Positions 3,877-6,128 of a DNA stretch of 6,128 nucleotides are shown here, piece by piece. Both the position numbers and the translations under genes were made by a program. The stretch's first letter is position 1; each line of letters opens with the position of its first letter. The notes beneath the pieces are model-generated. The model was not told where the DNA came from. It did no database searches and worked only from the letters and a program-made list of their open reading frames with translations. Source of the stretch: Akkermansiaceae bacterium (GTDB taxonomy: Bacteria > Verrucomicrobiota > Verrucomicrobiia > Verrucomicrobiales > Akkermansiaceae); contig JALZWJ010000361.1 in the NCBI GenBank assembly GCA_023300065.1, forward strand, positions 1 to 6,128, read 5' to 3'.

Positions 3877-6128
3877 ATGTCGTCCGAAGCCCCCCCCACG
3901 GAAGAAAAAAATCCACCAAAATCATCAAAACCGCGGCGGCGCTGGCTACGATGGATCTTGGTTTTATTCTGCCTACTCATCTTACTCGCCTGCCTTCTTT
4001 TCTGGGCCAATAGCCAAGGCATCCGCTGGGCCGTCGAGAAAATCCTCACTCAACAACTCGAAGAACAACAGCTCACCGGATCATTCCAGATCGAGGGCAC
4101 TGCGCGCGATGGCCTCGCCATCCACAACCTCTCCCTCACCGGACAGTCGAAGATCCAAAGCGTCCAATCCGACCTCATCAAAATCGACTGGACCCCCGCC
4201 TCGCTTCTCAAAAAGAAGATCGACGCCCTCACCATCGAGAAACTGCACCTCGTCATCGATCCACTCGCGCCGGACCTTCCTGTCACCGAGGACGAAAAAG
4301 ACGATAAAGAAGCCGTCCCCCTTGCCGAGACCCTCAACCTCGTCCGCGGCCTCCTAAAACCCACCGAGATCTCCGTCACTGACATAGATTTCACCGTCAA
4401 AAACACCGCCAACCTCACCCTAGAGTCTTTCACCCACGCCGCAGACTCAGACCACTACCTGATCACCAATCTAAACACCGTCGACCACCTAGAGCGCCCC
4501 GTTCATAATCCCTCCTCCACCATCACTTGGACCGAGGAAGGCCTCTCCCTAGACCGCTTCACCCTCCTGCCCAAACTGAGCATCCAAAACCTCATCTTCC
4601 AGCCAGACCAGATGGCCACGGCGGAAATCATCATCGATGGCAACCAACTCACCTTCACCACCGACTTCGCCGAGGCTCATCAACTCACCCTCGACTCCCC
4701 CACCCTCCCCATCGCCAGTCTCATCGAGATCATCCAACCTGGGATCCCCGCTGGCGGCGTCATCACCTCCTTAGAGATCGATACCTCAAAAGGCATCCTA
4801 GACTTCCAGGGCCACGACCTTAAATGGGAAGATCAAGAAATCCCCTCAGCCTCCATTGAGGCCCGCACCCCCGACCTCCTCTCCCCCTTTGATCAACCCA
4901 TCAATCTTAAAATCGCCCTCGCCGACCAACTAGAAGCCTCCGGCATCATCACCATCAACCGAGAGCCGCTCGACTCCAAAGCGCACCTCATCTTCACCCT
5001 CCGCGACCCACGCATCCCCACCATCAGTGGGGAACTCGCCTACGCAGATCGGGAGGCTCACGTCATCGCCACCGCCCTTGACGGACTTAATCTCGACGCC
5101 CGCTACTTCATCGACTCAAACACCTATGAAGCGAAGGCGAGCGCCAAACTCAAAGACGCCAGCATCCTTGATACCAACCTCACCGGCCCACTCGGATTCA
5201 CCCTTACCGGAAAAGGCGCGATCGAGCAAAACACCCACTCCGGCACCCTCAACCTCACCAGCCTTAAGCTCAACCAACCCGACCTCCCAGATGCCGTCAC
5301 CGAAGGCATCATCACCTACGATTGGCCAGAAAAGGTCGACATCAAAGGGCTCAAAATGACCTCCAAAGAAGGACAAATTCGAGCCAACCTGAATTGGAGA
5401 GACGACATCCTCACCATCTCACAGTTCGACCTCATCGAGGGCACGACCAAGCTCCTCAGCGCCACCGCCCAGCTCCCCGCTCCTCTCGAAACACAATCGC
5501 TCGATGACATCCTAAACTCCACCGCCCCCATCTCCCTCATCATCAAATCACAACCCCTCAGCTTCGATAAACTCTCCTCCTTTGCTCCCATTCCCGCGGA
5601 TCTCTCCGGCATCGTCCAAGCCGACCTCACCCTCTCCGGCTCCCTTGCGCAGCCCACCCTCAATGGCTTCGCAACCCTCGACACCTTCCGCATCGCCACC
5701 GAGCCAGACCTCCCCCCTCTCGACCTCGAACTCACCTTCAAAACCCAAGACGAAAAACTCCTCTTCGCCACCCTTCTCTCCGAGCCTCGCGGCCTCCTCC
5801 TGAACCTCGATGGCACCCTCCCCTTTCTTCCCCGAGTCTGGCTCGAAAGTCAAACCAACCCCGATGACATCCCCATCGACCTTCACGTCCATTCCCAAAA
5901 CCTAGACCTCGCCCGCTTCACAAAAAGCCCCGCCTTCCCAGAACAACTTTTCGGAACTCTCAATACCGACCTCACCTTCACCGGCTCCCTCGCCGAGCCC
6001 TCCGTCAATGGCTTCTTCTCGCTCGCAGACTTCCGCCTCACCACTCAGCCAGACCTCCCTCCGCTCGGCCTCAACCTAAAACTCAAAACTGAAAACCAAA
6101 AACTCCTCCTCACCGCCAATGCCACCGA
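3877..6128 (+). CDS. TamB/AsmA-like inner-membrane-anchored envelope protein (partial, C-terminus outside window)
   Basis: The frame is open for 750 codons from the ATG at 3877 to the window end. The first 22 residues are polar and end in KPRRR; one hydrophobic helix follows (about 24-44), giving a signal anchor with the rest in the periplasm. Residues 67-127 read like the start of TamB/AsmA-family proteins (FQIEGTARDGLAIHNLSLTG, then IDWTPASLLKKKIDALTIEKL). The remainder is beta-rich with no catalytic motif, and contains repeated GSLA-P-NG units typical of TamB (residues 572-630 and 687-745). Such proteins form long grooved beta structures thought to carry phospholipid between the membranes or assist outer-membrane protein assembly; E. 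coli TamB has about 1260 residues, so several hundred probably lie beyond the edge. An acidic patch (about 138-145, EDEKDDKE) may be a surface loop. The start lacks a good Shine-Dalgarno (GAAAAG only), and a tract of eight C lies at codons 5-7. Codons are heavily C-ending. TamB versus another AsmA-like member cannot be settled without the C-terminal domain. Confidence 0.85.
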   Translation, partial: MSSEAPPTEEKNPPKSSKPRRRWLRWILVLFCLLILLACLLFWANSQGIRWAVEKILTQQLEEQQLTGSFQIEGTARDGLAIHNLSLTGQSKIQSVQSDLIKIDWTPASLLKKKIDALTIEKLHLVIDPLAPDLPVTEDEKDDKEAVPLAETLNLVRGLLKPTEISVTDIDFTVKNTANLTLESFTHAADSDHYLITNLNTVDHLERPVHNPSSTITWTEEGLSLDRFTLLPKLSIQNLIFQPDQMATAEIIIDGNQLTFTTDFAEAHQLTLDSPTLPIASLIEIIQPGIPAGGVITSLEIDTSKGILDFQGHDLKWEDQEIPSASIEARTPDLLSPFDQPINLKIALADQLEASGIITINREPLDSKAHLIFTLRDPRIPTISGELAYADREAHVIATALDGLNLDARYFIDSNTYEAKASAKLKDASILDTNLTGPLGFTLTGKGAIEQNTHSGTLNLTSLKLNQPDLPDAVTEGIITYDWPEKVDIKGLKMTSKEGQIRANLNWRDDILTISQFDLIEGTTKLLSATAQLPAPLETQSLDDILNSTAPISLIIKSQPLSFDKLSSFAPIPADLSGIVQADLTLSGSLAQPTLNGFATLDTFRIATEPDLPPLDLELTFKTQDEKLLFATLLSEPRGLLLNLDGTLPFLPRVWLESQTNPDDIPIDLHVHSQNLDLARFTKSPAFPEQLFGTLNTDLTFTGSLAEPSVNGFFSLADFRLTTQPDLPPLGLNLKLKTENQKLLLTANAT
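3890..3897 (+). repeat. Eight-C homopolymer tract near the start of the TamB/AsmA-like gene
   Basis: Eight consecutive C begin 13 bases after the start of the ATG (codons GCC CCC CCC). Loss of one C shifts translation to a frame that stays open to about 4357, giving an unrelated product. Gain of one C meets a TAG after roughly 50 codons. Such a tract can slip, but eight C also arise simply from proline codons in this C-rich gene. Confidence 0.6.
5590..5766 (+). repeat. Internal protein repeat, copy 1 (TamB/AsmA-like residues 572-630)
   Basis: This 59-residue unit aligns without gaps to residues 687-745, 115 residues downstream. By my count 31 of 59 positions are identical, including GSLA-P--NGF and the block PDLPPL, ending KLLF/KLLL. 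It starts with I-P-A-D-L-S-G, a repeat-boundary pattern common in TamB-family proteins. Confidence 0.8.
5935..6111 (+). repeat. Internal protein repeat, copy 2 (TamB/AsmA-like residues 687-745)
   Basis: Second copy of the 59-residue unit, starting F-P-E-Q-L-F-G. The 56 residues between the copies are not included in the alignment, so the period is 115 residues (345 bp). Further copies may follow beyond the window edge. Confidence 0.8.

Noticed and set aside
4527..4823. Plus-strand frame rich in His, Pro and Arg inside the TamB/AsmA-like gene
   Set aside because: Frame-shifted reading of a C-rich gene; the true frame stays open for 750 codons and matches the family.
5316..5816. Minus-strand open frame of 166 codons, with others at 4050-4433, 5116-5376 and 5548-5898
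   Set aside because: Long antisense frames are expected opposite a gene with such strong third-position C bias; the Arg/Ser- or Gly/Glu-rich products look like no family.

Overview
The window looks like ordinary chromosome from a Gram-negative bacterium of the PVC group, most likely Verrucomicrobiota. This is an inference from three things: an IspG of the long, insert-containing type shared with plants, chlamydiae and relatives; a large TamB/AsmA-like envelope protein, which implies a two-membrane cell; and an ECF sigma factor paired with a membrane anti-sigma that lacks the usual zinc motif. Codons are strongly C-ending (CTC, ACC, ATC, GCC) in the two plus-strand genes and less so in the sigma/anti-sigma pair. 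I see no tRNA, rRNA, CRISPR array, insertion sequence, phage gene or attachment site.

Layout. (1) 1-1288, minus: the first 429 codons of ispG (non-mevalonate isoprenoid pathway), running off the left edge before its Fe-S cysteines. (2) 1383-2216, plus: a small secreted protein of the TraB/GumN/TIKI-like superfamily, divergent from ispG across a 94-bp gap in which I see no convincing promoter. (3) 2226-3675, minus: a two-gene operon of an ECF sigma factor followed by its membrane anti-sigma factor, overlapping by 8 bp. It converges on gene 2 with only 9 bp between stop codons, and its probable intrinsic terminator lies inside the last codons of gene 2. (4) 3676-3876: a divergent promoter region. 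(5) 3877-6128, plus: the first 750 codons of a TamB/AsmA-like protein that continues past the right edge and contains a recent internal duplication.

How the parts may work together: the sigma/anti-sigma pair looks like a transmembrane signalling unit whose sensor domain outside the membrane holds all four cysteines of the protein, including a CxxC pair. The divergent gene belongs to a family that moves lipid or helps build the outer membrane. Both sides of the divergent region carry a GAAC-N16-GTY element resembling an ECF promoter, so the sigma factor could control itself and the neighbouring envelope gene. That is a testable hypothesis, not something the sequence proves. No clear novel system is visible; the most notable items are the terminator inside a coding sequence, the thiol-rich anti-sigma sensor, the possible twin promoters and the repeat structure of the TamB-like protein.
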